Assembly (NCBI GenBank): GCA_020724185.1
Contig: DYHL01000187.1
Span: 1 to 5,111, forward strand
Direction of reading: 5' to 3'
Length of the DNA stretch: 5,111 bases
Source of the DNA: Candidatus Nitrosymbiomonas sp.
GTDB taxonomy: Bacteria; Sysuimicrobiota; Sysuimicrobiia; Sysuimicrobiales; Humicultoraceae
Shown: piece by piece, positions 4,882 through 5,111 of the stretch
Position numbering within the stretch: the stretch's first letter is position 1
Layout of the letters: each line of letters begins with the position of its first letter
The notes under the pieces: generated by a model
Databases searched by the model: none
What the model saw: only the letters and a program-made list of their open reading frames with translations
What the model was told of the DNA's origin: nothing
Program-made: the position numbers and the translations under genes

Positions 4882-5111
4882 ATGTGTCGTTCGATTCTCC
4901 ACGCCGCGAAGCACTTGCTCATCGGGCTTTGCCTGCTCGCCGGGATCTGTCTGCTCGCCGTCGCGCCGCTGCGAACGGCCGCCGCTCCACCCGATGCGTG
5001 GCTGGTGGTCCCGGGACAGTCGCTGGGCACGCTGCGGCTGGGCCTCCCGACCCGAACCCTCTATCAGGCCCCTGGATGGGGACAGCCCGACCATACGCAC
5101 GCGACGGGGTC
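4882..5111 (+). CDS. Secreted or membrane-anchored protein of unknown function (partial, 3' end off window)
   Basis: Divergent from moxR; 76 complete codons are visible. I do not recognise the family. Residues 1-11 form a short basic n-region (R3, K10, plus histidines), 12-28 a hydrophobic core rich in Leu, and AAAPP at 33-37 gives a plausible signal peptidase I site near 34/35. No lipobox precedes any cysteine. The mature part starts with WLVVPGQSLGTLRLGLP (40-56), a pattern reminiscent of short PGxSLGxxxLG segments at the start of extracytoplasmic bacterial domains, but this is recollection, not a search. About 79% of codons end in G or C, consistent with a real gene. ATG 4882-4884 is the first start in the frame; no Shine-Dalgarno sequence precedes it, so it may be leaderless or weakly translated. 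Alternatively the protein is an uncleaved inner-membrane anchor. Confidence 0.7.
   Translation, partial: MCRSILHAAKHLLIGLCLLAGICLLAVAPLRTAAAPPDAWLVVPGQSLGTLRLGLPTRTLYQAPGWGQPDHTHATG

Noticed and set aside
4788..5030. N-terminal extension of moxR up to an in-frame start at 5030, or to ATG 4875-4877
   Set aside because: The extra residues do not resemble any MoxR N-terminus and overlap the divergent gene or its promoter region. GTG 4785-4787 has a near-ideal ribosome binding site and a family-like first residue pattern.
4870..5100. A 76-codon minus-strand open frame at the right edge
   Set aside because: Charged, low-complexity translation opposite a frame with a convincing signal peptide and codon bias; treated as a shadow.

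Overview
The window is GC-rich bacterial DNA (roughly two-thirds G+C by eye, strong G/C preference at third codon positions, GGAGG-type ribosome binding sites, and a tRNA gene with its 3' CCA encoded). The sequence alone does not identify a phylum. Almost everything is on the minus strand, so the story reads from right to left.

Right edge: a divergent plus-strand gene starts at 4882 and runs out of the window. It encodes a secreted or membrane-anchored protein that I do not recognise. The 94 bp between it and the next gene hold a good sigma70-type promoter for the leftward operon (-35 TTGACC, 17 bp spacer, extended -10 TGT-TACCGT), with two abutting small dyads over the -10 and the predicted start point.

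Centre (4787 down to 837): a compact four-gene operon of a MoxR-family AAA+ ATPase, a DUF58 protein, and two tandem membrane-anchored von Willebrand factor A (VWA) proteins like BatA/BatB. The junctions are a 6 nt gap, a 22 nt overlap and a 34 nt gap. This is the core of the 'Bacteroides aerotolerance' (Bat) type locus without BatC, BatD or BatE. MoxR ATPases with VWA partners are generally thought to act as chaperone-like remodelling systems for cell-envelope or metal-dependent complexes; the substrate here is unknown. Both VWA proteins are exactly 325 residues, align without gaps (about 37% identity by hand count) and have all MIDAS residues at identical positions. The DUF58 protein also keeps a full MIDAS set.

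Left (801 down to 1): a tRNA-Arg(UCU) gene lies only 35 bp after the last VWA gene, with its promoter squeezed into that gap. About 110 bp beyond the tRNA 3' end is a type II toxin-antitoxin pair: a ribbon-helix-helix antitoxin of the FitA/VapB kind, then a PIN-domain VapC toxin that starts with GTG, overlaps the antitoxin stop by 4 nt and is cut by the left edge. A 31 bp interrupted palindrome just upstream of the antitoxin is a strong candidate for its autoregulatory operator.

No insertion sequence, CRISPR array or rRNA is visible. The families are known. The points most worth a second look are the two operator-like structures, the strictly isometric VWA pair, the unrecognised divergent secreted protein, and a toxin-antitoxin module just downstream of a tRNA.
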